Shown here: piece by piece, positions 9,518 to 18,355 of the stretch
Layout: the number at the start of each line of letters is the position of its first letter
How positions within the stretch are numbered: position 1 is the first letter of the stretch
Assembly: GCF_000738085.1 (NCBI RefSeq)
Contig: NZ_JPRS01000027.1
Location: 1 to 49,525 of the forward strand
Length of the DNA stretch: 49,525 nt
Origin: Cryobacterium sp. MLB-32
Lineage (GTDB): Bacteria > Actinomycetota > Actinomycetes > Actinomycetales > Microbacteriaceae
Direction of reading: 5' to 3'
Notes under the pieces: model-generated
What the model was told of the DNA's origin: nothing
Seen by the model: the letters and a program-made list of their open reading frames with translations, nothing else
The model's database searches: none
Translations under genes and position numbers: made by a program

Positions 9518-10620
9518 TCTGTCGGCACCGCCGAGAGCCACTCGAGGTAGAACGTGCCGACGCCCGCAGCGACGAGGAGCCCGCCGATGATCCAGAAGCG
9601 CACAACGACGGTGACCTCTGCCCAGCCCTTGAGCTCGAAGTGATGATGAATCGGGCTCATCAGGAAGATTCGCTTTCCCCTGGTGGCCTTGAAGTACGCG
9701 CGTTGCACAATCACGGAACCGGATTCGATGACGAACAGGCCTCCGATGAGGACGAGCAGGAGCTCGGTGCGGCTGAGGATGGCCAAGGCCGCGAGTGCGC
9801 CACCGATTGCCAGGGATCCGGTGTCACCCAGGAATATCTTCGCCGGGGACGTGTTCCACCACAGGAACCCGATGAGTCCGCCGACGATGGCGGCTGATAC
9901 GACGGCCAGATCGAGCGGGTCACGAATCTCGTAGCACCGATAGAGGTCGGTAGCGTCGGCGCCCCCGTTGAAACAGGACTGGTTGAACTGCCAGAACCCG
10001 ATGACGATGAAGGAACCGATGGCGAGGATCGACGAACCGGTGGCAAGCCCATCGAGACCATCGGTGACGTTCACGCTGTTGGATGTGGCGGCCACGATCA
10101 CGCAGATCCACAGCACGAAGAGGATCAGCCCGGCAACGGCTCCGAGACTCATGAAGTCCAGCGGCGTGTCGCGAATGAACGAGATGTGCGTCGAGGCTGG
10201 GGTCAGCCCGTTCCTGTTCGGGAATTGAAGCGACAGCCAGGCAAAGACACCGGCGACAATGACCTGACCGGCAATCTTCGACCATCCACCGAGCCCGAGG
10301 CTCCGCTGGTTCCTGGTTTTGAGGAAATCGTCGATGAAGCCGACGAGCCCGAGACCCACCATCATGAACAAGACCAGAAGCGGCGAGGCGGTAATCGGCT
10401 CGCCCTGGGTCAGCTTGGCCGTGAAGAAACTGATCACCACACCGAGGATCAGGATGATTCCACCCATGGTGGCCGTTCCACGCTTGGCGTGGTGGCTCTT
10501 CGGTCCGTCGTCCCGGATGAACTGTCCCCAGCCCAGCTTGTGGAAAAGCCGGATGAACAGCGGAGTCAGAAAAAGGGTGAAGGCGAGCGATAAGGCGCCT
10601 GCCAGCAGTAGTGCTCTCAC
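9514..10620 (-). CDS. mraY: Phospho-MurNAc-pentapeptide-transferase MraY
   Basis: MraY is the membrane enzyme that transfers phospho-MurNAc-pentapeptide to undecaprenyl phosphate, making lipid I. The 368-residue protein has about ten membrane segments. Signatures are [18 protein letters not shown] (about 38-55), the catalytic [24 protein letters not shown], and the C-terminal [13 protein letters not shown]. The GTG start overlaps the murF stop by 4 bp (GTGA), and the stop overlaps murD by 4 bp, so murF, mraY and murD are tightly coupled. Confidence 0.98.
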   Translation of the reverse strand: MRALLLAGALSLAFTLFLTPLFIRLFHKLGWGQFIRDDGPKSHHAKRGTATMGGIILILGVVISFFTAKLTQGEPITASPLLVLFMMVGLGLVGFIDDFLKTRNQRSLGLGGWSKIAGQVIVAGVFAWLSLQFPNRNGLTPASTHISFIRDTPLDFMSLGAVAGLILFVLWICVIVAATSNSVNVTDGLDGLATGSSILAIGSFIVIGFWQFNQSCFNGGADATDLYRCYEIRDPLDLAVVSAAIVGGLIGFLWWNTSPAKIFLGDTGSLAIGGALAALAILSRTELLLVLIGGLFVIESGSVIVQRAYFKATRGKRIFLMSPIHHHFELKGWAEVTVVVRFWIIGGLLVAAGVGTFYLEWLSAVPTE

Positions 10621-12029
10621 GAGAAAAGGTCTCCCAACCGGTCGCCCAGGAAACGCAGTCCCGCGGAATTCGATGATTTCACCAGAATGGTGTCGCCGGG
10701 GCGCACGATCGTGCGTACCAGCTCGAAGGCTTCCTCCGCCGTGTCAACGTAGGCGGATTCACCGTCCCAGGATCCTTCGTTGATGGTGCTGATGTGCATT
10801 CGACGCGCGCCTGCGCCCACCACGACCACCTGGGAAATGTTCAGCCGTACGGCGAGGAGTCCGACGCGGTCGTGCTCCTCGCCCGCGAGTGCGCCGAGCT
10901 CAGCCATCTCACCGAGCACCGCGATCGTGCGGCTTCCCGGTTCCTGGATTTGAGCGAGGGTCTTGAGGGCGGCCGTCATGGAGTCCGGGCTCGCGTTGTA
11001 GGCGTCGTTGATCACGGTGACGCCGTCACGGCCTCCCAGCACCTCCATCCGCCAGCGCTCCGCTTTTCTGACGGATTCAAGCGCTGCCACAATCGTGCCG
11101 AGGGGTACGCCGAGAACCTCGGCCGCGGCAGCAGCAGCCAGTGCGTTCGTCACGTGGTGCTCCCCGAGCACAGCGAAGGTCACGGGGCTGCTTTCACCCG
11201 AAGCGAGATGCAGAGTGAATGTCGTGCCGAGGCGGCTGGACCGCACATCGGTGGCGCGCACAACAGCGGCGCCGTATTCGCCGAAGAAGACCACCCGGGC
11301 GCGCGTCACGGCGTTCATCGCCGCGACCCGAGGGTCGTCCGCGTTCAGCACCGCGACATCCGTCGGCAGGAGTTCGGTCACCATCTCGGACTTGGTCCGA
11401 ACGGTTGCATCGAGTCCACCAAATTCCTCGGCGTGGGCGAGGCCAACCGTGAGGACGATACCCACGTCCGGTCGCGCGAGGTCCACAAGCCGTCGGATGG
11501 AGCCGATCCCGCTTGCTCCCATCTCGACGACCAGATACTCGGTCTCGTGTGTGACCTCCAGCATCGTCATCGGCGCACCGACCTGGTTGTTGAAGGACCC
11601 ACGCGGTGCAACGGTCGGACCCACCCGTTCGAGGATCTCGCGAAGGAGGTTCTTGGTCGTCGTCTTGCCGTTCGAACCCGTGACGCCGACAACTTTCAGG
11701 CGTCCCTCGGAGCGCACCCTGGCGACGACGTCAGCGGCGAGGGCGCCCAAGGCGACCACCACGTCCGCGACCACAATCTGGGCAACCGGAAGATCAAGCA
11801 GACGTTCGACGATGAGAAGCACCGCTCCGCGGTCCACCGCGACCGGTGCGAACAGATGGCCATCGGTCACCGCACCCGGTTTGGCGACGAAGATCGACCC
11901 CGGGGTCACTTCCCGGGAGTCTGTCTGCACGCTGCCGGACACGGCCGAGCCGTCGTCAACGTCTCCAGCGGGGAGGTGCAGGACACCGAGCACGGCCTCG
12001 GAAATCTGTCGTCTGGACAGGGCGATCAT
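10617..12029 (-). CDS. murF: UDP-MurNAc-tripeptide--D-Ala-D-Ala ligase MurF
   Basis: MurF finishes the cytoplasmic UDP-MurNAc-pentapeptide. The 470-residue protein has the Mur ligase N-domain ([17 protein letters not shown]), the ATP loop [14 protein letters not shown] (about 116-129), [20 protein letters not shown], and the C-terminal [12 protein letters not shown] motif typical of MurF. The ATG directly abuts the murE stop (no gap), and the stop overlaps mraY. No ddl gene is present in this cluster, so D-Ala-D-Ala must be supplied from elsewhere in the genome. Confidence 0.97.
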   Translation of the reverse strand: MIALSRRQISEAVLGVLHLPAGDVDDGSAVSGSVQTDSREVTPGSIFVAKPGAVTDGHLFAPVAVDRGAVLLIVERLLDLPVAQIVVADVVVALGALAADVVARVRSEGRLKVVGVTGSNGKTTTKNLLREILERVGPTVAPRGSFNNQVGAPMTMLEVTHETEYLVVEMGASGIGSIRRLVDLARPDVGIVLTVGLAHAEEFGGLDATVRTKSEMVTELLPTDVAVLNADDPRVAAMNAVTRARVVFFGEYGAAVVRATDVRSSRLGTTFTLHLASGESSPVTFAVLGEHHVTNALAAAAAAEVLGVPLGTIVAALESVRKAERWRMEVLGGRDGVTVINDAYNASPDSMTAALKTLAQIQEPGSRTIAVLGEMAELGALAGEEHDRVGLLAVRLNISQVVVVGAGARRMHISTINEGSWDGESAYVDTAEEAFELVRTIVRPGDTILVKSSNSAGLRFLGDRLGDLFS

Positions 12030-13583
12030 TTACAGCCACCCCGCGTCGCGGAGCGCCTGGCGAGAATCGTCGCGAGCTGAATAGGGGATTTTGACACCAG
12101 CAACCTCATGGTAGTTTTCATGGCCCGGGCCAGCGTACAGGATGGCATCGCCCTCACCGGCAAGAGACAAAGCCTTCCGGAAGGCCTCGCGGGGATTGGG
12201 CACCTCGTAAAACTCGCCAGTGGGCACGGCCTCCCGCGCTGCCGCGAGGAGCGTTGCACGGATGCTCGCCGGATCTTCATACCGGGGATGGAAGTCCGTG
12301 ACAACCACGACATCCGCTCCCCTCGCCGCGATAGCGCCCATATCGGCGCGCTTGGTGGTATCGCGATCTCCGTCGGCACCGAAAAGCATAATGAGGCGGC
12401 CCGGGGTGAATTTTCGGATCGCCGCCAGAGTGTTCAGAAACGCATCCGGACTATGCCCGTAATCCACGTAGACGAGCGGTCCGTGATCCCCCGAGATCAG
12501 TTCTGCCCGGCCTGGGATGTACGCTTCGATTCCTCCGTCGCGCTCGAGCGTGTGTGCAATCAGGTCCAGATCGACGCCGGATTCCACGAGCATGACTATG
12601 GCGAGAGCAGCATTCGCCGCCATGTACCACCCCATCAGCGGGACTCGGCTCTGCAGGCGCCGCCCATCCGGACCTTCCAGCACGAACTCGGTGTACGCCG
12701 CGTTTTCCCCGACGACCGTCATTCGCCAGTCCGCCGGCACCTCCGCACGATTGCTGATCGTCGTGACAGGAATCCGGCATTCGTCGACGATACGTCGACC
12801 CCATTCGGAGTCGACGGTGATGACGCCACGCCGCGAACGATCCGGGGTGAAGAGCTCGAGTTTGGCCCTGAAGTAGTCGTCCATCGCGGAGTAATCGTCG
12901 AGGTGATCGTGGCTGAGATTGGTAAAGGCCGCGACATCGAACAGGAGACCGTCGACGCGGTGACGACTCAGTGCCTGTGCGGATACTTCAATGCCGACTG
13001 CGCGCACCTCGGCCTCTCGCATCCGCGCGAGGAGGGCGTGAAGCTCACTGGCTTCCGGCGTGGTCAATGAACTTGTGACGGCCAGATCGCCGATGCGACG
13101 CTCGGCCGTGGACGTGAGCCCCGACGTGACACCGAGCTGGTTGAGGATCCCGAAAAGCAGGTAGACGACACTCGTCTTGCCGTTGGTTCCCGTCACAGCA
13201 AAAAGCGTGGCCGGATTCTCACTCGTTCGGTATATCCAAGCCGCCACCGTGCCCAGGGCGGCACGTGCATTTTCCGTCACGATAACGGGCAGCCCGCAGT
13301 CCGCAGCAAGGAGGGCGCCCGCTTCATCGGTGAGCACGGCCGCTGCGCCAGCGTCCGCCGCAGCCCGCGCGAAGGATGCCCCGTGGCTGTGCTGGCCGGG
13401 TACGCCGACGTAGAGGTCACCTGGCTGAACCGTGCGCGAGCTGAGGCTCACGCCGGTGACATACACCCCGGCGATCTCGCCGCTGACGTCAAGGTTAAAT
13501 TCATCGACGAGTCCCGACAACGACCGCGGAACGGGGTTCTGGGGACGAAGAGCCGAAGGTGCCAAATTGGTCACGGGGCTCAC
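12030..13583 (-). CDS. murE: UDP-MurNAc-tripeptide synthetase MurE
   Basis: MurE adds the third, diamino amino acid of the stem peptide. The 517-residue protein has the N-domain SLSSRTVQPGDLYVGVPG, the ATP loop [11 protein letters not shown] (about 130-140), NLSHDHLDDY, and the C-terminal YVDYGHSPDAFLNTL. The substrate-recognition motif, DNPR in meso-DAP enzymes, reads DFHPRYEDP here (about 430-438). This suggests a different or relaxed diamino acid choice, as might fit Microbacteriaceae, whose walls often contain Lys, Orn or diaminobutyrate. The GTG start lies 4 bp after the ftsI stop, with only a weak ribosome site. Confidence 0.96.
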   Translation of the reverse strand: MSPVTNLAPSALRPQNPVPRSLSGLVDEFNLDVSGEIAGVYVTGVSLSSRTVQPGDLYVGVPGQHSHGASFARAAADAGAAAVLTDEAGALLAADCGLPVIVTENARAALGTVAAWIYRTSENPATLFAVTGTNGKTSVVYLLFGILNQLGVTSGLTSTAERRIGDLAVTSSLTTPEASELHALLARMREAEVRAVGIEVSAQALSRHRVDGLLFDVAAFTNLSHDHLDDYSAMDDYFRAKLELFTPDRSRRGVITVDSEWGRRIVDECRIPVTTISNRAEVPADWRMTVVGENAAYTEFVLEGPDGRRLQSRVPLMGWYMAANAALAIVMLVESGVDLDLIAHTLERDGGIEAYIPGRAELISGDHGPLVYVDYGHSPDAFLNTLAAIRKFTPGRLIMLFGADGDRDTTKRADMGAIAARGADVVVVTDFHPRYEDPASIRATLLAAAREAVPTGEFYEVPNPREAFRKALSLAGEGDAILYAGPGHENYHEVAGVKIPYSARDDSRQALRDAGWL

Positions 13584-13587
13584 TTTC

Positions 13588-15402
13588 TCAACGGGCAGTG
13601 GGGAGGACGGGGGCTGGATCCCCCGATGGCACCGCCCGGTATTTTTTCAACACCTGGCTCATGACCTCCTGAAAGATCGGGGCGGGTGCGGCGGACGTAT
13701 TCATATTAACAGGATCGGCGAGGCTGACCGAAACGACATACTGCGGATCGTCGGCCGGGGCGAAGCCCGAAACCGACACCAGGTACCCCTTGGAGTATCC
13801 ACCCTTGCCATCGGGCATCTGAGCGGTTCCCGTTTTTGCGGCAACCCGATAGCCGGGTATGTTCCACATGTTGTGCACCCAGCTGTTGTTGTAGACCATC
13901 TCGAGAACGTCCGACGTCTCGTGTGCGGCCTTGTCTGACAGGACCCGAGACCCGGTCGAGTCGGGTTGGTTGGTCACGGTGCCGTCCTTCTGTCGGCAGC
14001 CTTCCACGAGCTGCACAGGCATGTGCACGCCGCCGTTGGCAATCGTCTGGTACATGCTCGCAACCTGGATGGCCGTTGTTGTCAGCCCCTGGCCGAACAT
14101 GGTTGCGTAGTTCGTCTGAGCGTCCCACTCCTGCCAGGGATGCAGGATGCCGGAATCCTCGCGGGGAAAGCCGGAACTGGTCGCCGTGCCGACGCCGAAC
14201 TTGGTCATGTAGTCGTAGCGCTGCTCGCTGGTGAGCATCTCGCCGAACTTGGACATGCCGGTATTGGAGGAGTCGATCAGTACATCCGACAGCGTCATAT
14301 TCTGATCGGGGTGTTGGTGACTGTCGTTGATATTGCCACCGTCGGCCGGGAGGTAGCGATAGGGAGCGAGGACCTCCGAGTTCAGGTCCGCGACGCCGGC
14401 ATCGAGAACGGACGCAGCGGTCAGCGCCTTAAAGGTGGACCCGGGTTCAAAGGAGTTTCTGAATGCCCTCGATCCACGGTCACTGGGATCTGTGGTTCCC
14501 CCAACGTTGTTGGGGTCGACGGATGGATAGTCCGCCACCGCAAGCAGCTTGCCGGTTTTGGCGTCCTGAACGACCGCCGTCCCCCAGGCCGCGCCCGTCT
14601 CCTGCGCGCGCGCCGCGAGGGTTTGCTGTACGAAGAACTGCAGGTCGGAGTCTATGGACACGACCACATCGCCGCCGTCGACGGCCGCCGCGGTGGTGAA
14701 ACTGCTCCCGGGGAGCCGAACGCCATCCGCGCCTTTTTGATAAGTCTCCGTACCGTCCTTACTGGCAAGGCAGGCATCCTGGCCGATTTCGAGACCAGCC
14801 TGCGCCTGCCCCTCCCCCGACACGAAGCCGACGAGGTTGCCGGCGACTGCTCCGTTCGGGTATTCGCGGCTCGGGTGTGTCCGGGGGTACAGCCAGGGAA
14901 TACGCAGCTCGTTGATGGCACGCAGGGAGTCCACGTTGACCTGCTTGGTGATGTAGGCGAAGTCTGAATTGGGGTCGGCGGCAAGAGCATCGGAAATGAT
15001 GAGCTGAATCGCGTCACCCGTCTGACCGGTGACCGCGCCGATTTCCGCGGCGGCCTGAGCGACCGTGACGACGGCTCCCTTGGTACTGCCGTCGACAACG
15101 CGCGTAAACTCCGCGACATTTTTCGGAGAGACCGTAATGTCGTACCGCATCACAGACTCCGCAAGAACGACGCCGCCCTCGGTAACGATTCCCCCGCGTG
15201 TCCCATAGACGGTCTGGTCCACCGACCGGTTTCCCACCGAGTCAGCAGTGAGCGCCTCCGCCCGCACGACCTGAATGTCCACGAGCTTGACGACAAAAAC
15301 AGAAATCACGAGCATGAGCACGACGATGGTGCCTGCGACGCGTCGCCGTTCAGATCGGCCGTTTATCGGCCTGGTCGGTCCGGTGTTCTTCGGCACGGTC
15401 AA
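13588..15402 (-). CDS. ftsI: Septal transpeptidase FtsI (class B penicillin-binding protein)
   Basis: FtsI/PBP3 crosslinks septal peptidoglycan with FtsW. The 604-residue protein has a short basic N-terminus, one membrane anchor (about 22-42), and a PBP dimer domain (TVYGTRGGIVTEGG). The transpeptidase domain carries all three active-site motifs: STFK within FEPGSTFKALT (about 320), SSN within DSSNTGMSKFG (about 376), and KTG within AAKTGTAQMP (about 522). The start is either TTG at 15402 or GTG at 15396; both follow GAGGTGAGG and they differ by two residues. It lies between ftsL and murE. Confidence 0.96.
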   Translation of the reverse strand: MTVPKNTGPTRPINGRSERRRVAGTIVVLMLVISVFVVKLVDIQVVRAEALTADSVGNRSVDQTVYGTRGGIVTEGGVVLAESVMRYDITVSPKNVAEFTRVVDGSTKGAVVTVAQAAAEIGAVTGQTGDAIQLIISDALAADPNSDFAYITKQVNVDSLRAINELRIPWLYPRTHPSREYPNGAVAGNLVGFVSGEGQAQAGLEIGQDACLASKDGTETYQKGADGVRLPGSSFTTAAAVDGGDVVVSIDSDLQFFVQQTLAARAQETGAAWGTAVVQDAKTGKLLAVADYPSVDPNNVGGTTDPSDRGSRAFRNSFEPGSTFKALTAASVLDAGVADLNSEVLAPYRYLPADGGNINDSHQHPDQNMTLSDVLIDSSNTGMSKFGEMLTSEQRYDYMTKFGVGTATSSGFPREDSGILHPWQEWDAQTNYATMFGQGLTTTAIQVASMYQTIANGGVHMPVQLVEGCRQKDGTVTNQPDSTGSRVLSDKAAHETSDVLEMVYNNSWVHNMWNIPGYRVAAKTGTAQMPDGKGGYSKGYLVSVSGFAPADDPQYVVSVSLADPVNMNTSAAPAPIFQEVMSQVLKKYRAVPSGDPAPVLPTAR

Positions 15403-15495
15403 TTCCTCACCTCGGCCTGGGGCCGCACACGCTCACGCTTCGTCTGTTCACAGTGACTGGTCACGCTGCCGGAGATTCTGCAGCGTTGGGTACCG

Positions 15496-16098
15496 CTATC
15501 GAGTGGTCGGAGAAGGCAAGCCGGCCGGGACAACGGGTGCGCTGCTGACCTCGACAACCGGGGCCACAGCGGCCCCGGCCGTGCCTGCGGCGACGCCGGT
15601 GCCGGCGGCGCCCGCTGGTGCCTTACTCAGCACGATGCTATCTCCGAGAAGAGCGTTGGGAACGAGACTCGCCGAACCGGACTGGGAACCTGACGCTGAG
15701 CTGGGAGCACCGAGGACGGCGCCGTCCGACAAACGCAGGTAGACAGGATTGGAGTTGCTCACCATGCCGAGGGCCTCCGCGTTCGCGGCCAGGCTCTGCG
15801 GCGATGACACGCGCACGAGGTCGGCATTGACACTGGCTGTCGTGCGCGTCAACTCGGCCTGGCTGGACGTCAGGGTCGAAATCTCGTAGGCACCCTGAGA
15901 GATGCCGATGCTCAGCAGAAGCTGTGCGACGATGATCGCGCCGATGCCGGCAATGGCGGTGAAGGCATAGAAGATGCGGGGACGCGTGTGACGCCGTGTG
16001 TTCGGAGCCACAATTTCGAACCGACGCGGTGTACCCGCCGCCTTGCTCTGACGAAGCGGTTCGGCCGCCTGCGGTACGCGTGCAAGATTGTCTCTCAT
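15496..16098 (-). CDS. ftsL: FtsL-like cell division membrane protein
   Basis: A 200-residue bitopic protein: a basic cytoplasmic tail, one membrane segment (about 43-64, [20 protein letters not shown]), and a short coiled-coil-like stretch (about 70-98). The FtsL-type [15 protein letters not shown] motif follows. Identity rests on this architecture and on its place between rsmH and ftsI. The last 80 or so residues are an Ala/Val/Pro/Ser-rich low-complexity tail, longer than in classic FtsL. The ATG overlaps the rsmH stop by 4 bp. A 93 bp gap precedes ftsI. Confidence 0.85.
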   Translation of the reverse strand: MRDNLARVPQAAEPLRQSKAAGTPRRFEIVAPNTRRHTRPRIFYAFTAIAGIGAIIVAQLLLSIGISQGAYEISTLTSSQAELTRTTASVNADLVRVSSPQSLAANAEALGMVSNSNPVYLRLSDGAVLGAPSSASGSQSGSASLVPNALLGDSIVLSKAPAGAAGTGVAAGTAGAAVAPVVEVSSAPVVPAGLPSPTTR

Positions 16099-17048
16099 TC
16101 GGCCCTCCTCAATCGCTCAGCGGCTCGAAGCCGCACGGGTGTTGCGCGCGGGTTTTCCGCTTTTTCTGACTCGGAGGCCAATTCCGCCCCGCGGAGCAGC
16201 AGCCTGAAGACCGGCTTATGTTCCGGGAGTTCGACGGGCAGTCCGGCCGGTGCCGTCGAGCCTGACGCGGAGGCCAGGGCTCGCTTGACAATGCGGTCTT
16301 CGAGGGACTGGTAGGCCATAACGACAATGCGCCCACCTATTCCGACCGCATCCAGCGCCGCGGGGATCGCCCGCTCCAGAACGGACAGCTCCTGATTGAC
16401 CTCGATCCGAAGCGCTTGAAACACCCGCTTGGCCGGGTGGCCCATCCGCTGCACCACAACCGGCGTGGCGGCCGTGATCACATCGACCAGTTGGGCAGAT
16501 CGAGTGAACGGTGCCTCGTCACGGGTCTCGATGATCGCTTTCGCGTAGCGGGAGGACAGCTTCTCCTCGCCGTAATCCTGGAAGATGCGCCGGAGGTCTT
16601 TCTCGCTGTAGGTCGCGAGAATCACCTCTGCGGTCAATTCGGAGGTGTTGTCCATGCGCATGTCGAGCGGGGCATCCTTCGAATACGAGAACCCACGTTC
16701 GACGCGGTCGATTTGCAGGGACGACACGCCGAGGTCAAAGAGCACACCGTTCACCTCGTGGATGCCCAGGCCACGGAGCGCCTCCTGGATTCCGTCGTAG
16801 ACGGTATGCACGAGATGAACGCGATCACTGAACGGGGCGAGGCGTTCTCGTGCAATCGCCAGGGCATCAGGGTCACGGTCGAGACCGACCAGCACCAGCG
16901 CGGGAAAACGCTGCAGGAAGGCCTCTGCATGCCCTGCCATGCCGAGCGTGGCGTCCACCAGAACGGCACCGGGGGCAGCGAGGGCCGGAGCGAGCAACTC
17001 AATGCACCGCTCGAGCAATACCGGGGTATGAATTTCGTTTATGGCCAT
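16095..17048 (-). CDS. rsmH: 16S rRNA (cytosine-1402-N4)-methyltransferase RsmH
   Basis: RsmH (MraW) methylates C1402 of 16S rRNA using SAM. The 317-residue protein starts [19 protein letters not shown] and has the SAM-binding [14 protein letters not shown], the acidic [21 protein letters not shown], and [16 protein letters not shown]. The frame is open to a GTG at 17099, but family alignment favours the ATG at 17048; the ribosome site is weak in both cases. It is the second gene of the cluster, about 100 bp after mraZ, and overlaps ftsL by 4 bp. Confidence 0.96.
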   Translation of the reverse strand: MAINEIHTPVLLERCIELLAPALAAPGAVLVDATLGMAGHAEAFLQRFPALVLVGLDRDPDALAIARERLAPFSDRVHLVHTVYDGIQEALRGLGIHEVNGVLFDLGVSSLQIDRVERGFSYSKDAPLDMRMDNTSELTAEVILATYSEKDLRRIFQDYGEEKLSSRYAKAIIETRDEAPFTRSAQLVDVITAATPVVVQRMGHPAKRVFQALRIEVNQELSVLERAIPAALDAVGIGGRIVVMAYQSLEDRIVKRALASASGSTAPAGLPVELPEHKPVFRLLLRGAELASESEKAENPRATPVRLRAAERLRRAE

Positions 17049-17147
17049 AATGCCGGGCTGGACCCTGGCGCCTGATCCCCATCCATTCTGTCCTGGCACC
17101 GGGGAAGTGTGTCAGGGCATGAACGGCTGGGAGTCAGGCGTCAGGGG

Positions 17148-17579
17148 CTAGAAGAGTCCCGGAATCACCTCCTCCGTCGTGTTGGCGTATGAGGTTTCCT
17201 GCTCGGCCAGATATGTGGCCCAGGCCTCGCTGTCCCAAATCTCGACGCGACTGCCGGCACCGATGACGGTCAGCTCGCGATCAAGTCCCGCGTAGCTGCG
17301 GAGATTGGCTGGAATGGTGACCCGATTTTGCTTGTCGGGTGTCTCGGAGCTTGCTCCGGACAGAAACACGCGCAGGTAATCACGCGCCTGCTTACTCGTG
17401 ACGGGCGCCTGGCGGATCTTGTCGTGCAGGTCCTCAAACTCGCGCGAGCTGAATACGTAGATGCAGTGTTCCTGCCCACGCGTCATGACGACACCGGTGG
17501 ACAACTCATCGCGGAATTTCGCGGGGAGGATGATGCGTCCCTTTTCGTCGAGCTTGGGGGCATACGTGCCAAGGAACAT
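17148..17579 (-). CDS. mraZ: Transcriptional regulator MraZ
   Basis: A 143-residue MraZ with two tandem SpoVT-AbrB-like DNA-binding folds. The start [26 protein letters not shown] and the second repeat ([22 protein letters not shown]) are family signatures. MraZ forms ring oligomers that bind repeats before its own gene and controls the dcw cluster. It is first in this cluster. The ATG has AAGGGG 6 nt upstream, and three MraZ boxes lie 38-63 bp upstream, pointing to autoregulation. Confidence 0.97.
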   Translation of the reverse strand: MFLGTYAPKLDEKGRIILPAKFRDELSTGVVMTRGQEHCIYVFSSREFEDLHDKIRQAPVTSKQARDYLRVFLSGASSETPDKQNRVTIPANLRSYAGLDRELTVIGAGSRVEIWDSEAWATYLAEQETSYANTTEEVIPGLF

Positions 17580-17616
17580 GCATCACCCCTTCTCTTCCGG
17601 CCGGATTCAGGTGTTG

Positions 17617-17642
17617 CTCCACTTTACTCCACTACCCCCCAC
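17617..17642 (-). promoter_or_regulatory. Three MraZ boxes upstream of mraZ
   Basis: On the minus strand, three hexamers GTGGGG, GTGGAG and GTGGAG are separated by exactly 4 nt each (GGTA, TAAA), a 10 bp period that places them on one DNA face. This matches the known actinobacterial MraZ operator pattern of repeated GTGGAG with short spacers. They sit between the likely promoter region and the mraZ ribosome site, so MraZ probably represses the dcw operon here. Confidence 0.85.
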
Positions 17643-17761
17643 ATTTTCCGGAATTGTGCCCTGAATTCGAGAAAAATTCTTCGGGATACCAATAATTACA
17701 AGGCATTGCCGGGTGGAGGAAAAGGGAGAGGCGTGGCGCTCGCAACCGGAATTTTGGGCAC

Positions 17762-17791
17762 AAAAAAGGGCCGATCCGAGGATCGGCCCTT
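17762..17791 (-). terminator. Rho-independent terminator after the DUF3040 gene
   Basis: A perfect 11 bp stem (AAGGGCCGATC with GATCGGCCCTT), a 4-nt loop and a run of six T on the minus strand (17767-17762). It lies about 110 bp past the DUF3040 stop and before the mraZ promoter, so it isolates the dcw operon from upstream transcription. The 323 bp stretch 17580-17902 holds this terminator, the MraZ boxes and a possible tiny hydrophobic reading frame (17830-17889). Confidence 0.88.
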
Positions 17792-17902
17792 CTCAGTGGA
17801 ATAAAGATGGCGGGGTGGAGCGTGAGAAATTAGAGCATAAAGAAATAGAAGAGGAGTGAGATGACGGTCACGATCGAGCCAGTGCGCACGAGGCCGAGAA
17901 GA

Positions 17903-18280
17903 CTACTGACCGTCCTGGCGTCGATCCCAGCGGGCGTTCAGACGATCCATGAACCCCTGGTCGGCACGTCCCTGCGCGGGGCGGCGGCCGGGAGCAGCCG
18001 CTGACGGCATGCCCCTCATAGACTTACCAGGCGACAACGCCAACAGCACACCGGTAAACATCACCACGAAACCGACGATGCCAAGCCACAGCATCTGCAG
18101 GGCCACGCCAGCAATCAGGGCGACGATGCCCACGACAGCGAGAAGGACACCGATGGCGATCGAACGGTAGTTCGGTCGAAGGCGCGACGCACCGACACTT
18201 GCGACAAAGTCTGCATCGTTGTGATAGAGGCTACGCTCCATCTCTTCGAGGAGTCGCTGCTCTTGTTCAGAAAGCGGCAT
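17903..18280 (-). CDS. DUF3040 domain-containing small membrane protein
   Basis: A 125-residue protein. The N-terminal MPLSEQEQRLLEEMERSLY is the DUF3040 signature. Two adjacent hydrophobic segments (about 43-62 and 64-83) follow, then a basic Pro/Gly/Arg-rich cytoplasmic tail (GRRPAQGRADQGFMDRLN). Function is unknown; the family is found upstream of mraZ in many actinobacteria. The ATG at 18280 has an excellent GGAGGG 6 nt upstream, so the longer open frame upstream is not used. It is divergent from the polyprenyl synthase gene, with 75 bp between starts. Confidence 0.9.
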   Translation of the reverse strand: MPLSEQEQRLLEEMERSLYHNDADFVASVGASRLRPNYRSIAIGVLLAVVGIVALIAGVALQMLWLGIVGFVVMFTGVLLALSPGKSMRGMPSAAAPGRRPAQGRADQGFMDRLNARWDRRQDGQ

Positions 18281-18343
18281 CTCATTCCCTCCAATTTCGG
18301 GATCGAGCGGGTTGATTCCCAATTCTAGCCCTGTCGGGATGAC

Positions 18344-18349
18344 TAGGCT
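18344..18349 (+). promoter_or_regulatory. -10 box TAGGCT, leaderless promoter of the polyprenyl synthase gene
   Basis: TAGGCT ends 6 nt before the GTG at 18356, so transcription would begin at or next to the start codon. No Shine-Dalgarno is present. This is one of 15 starts in the window with the same geometry. Confidence 0.6.
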
Positions 18350-18355
18350 AGGCGA

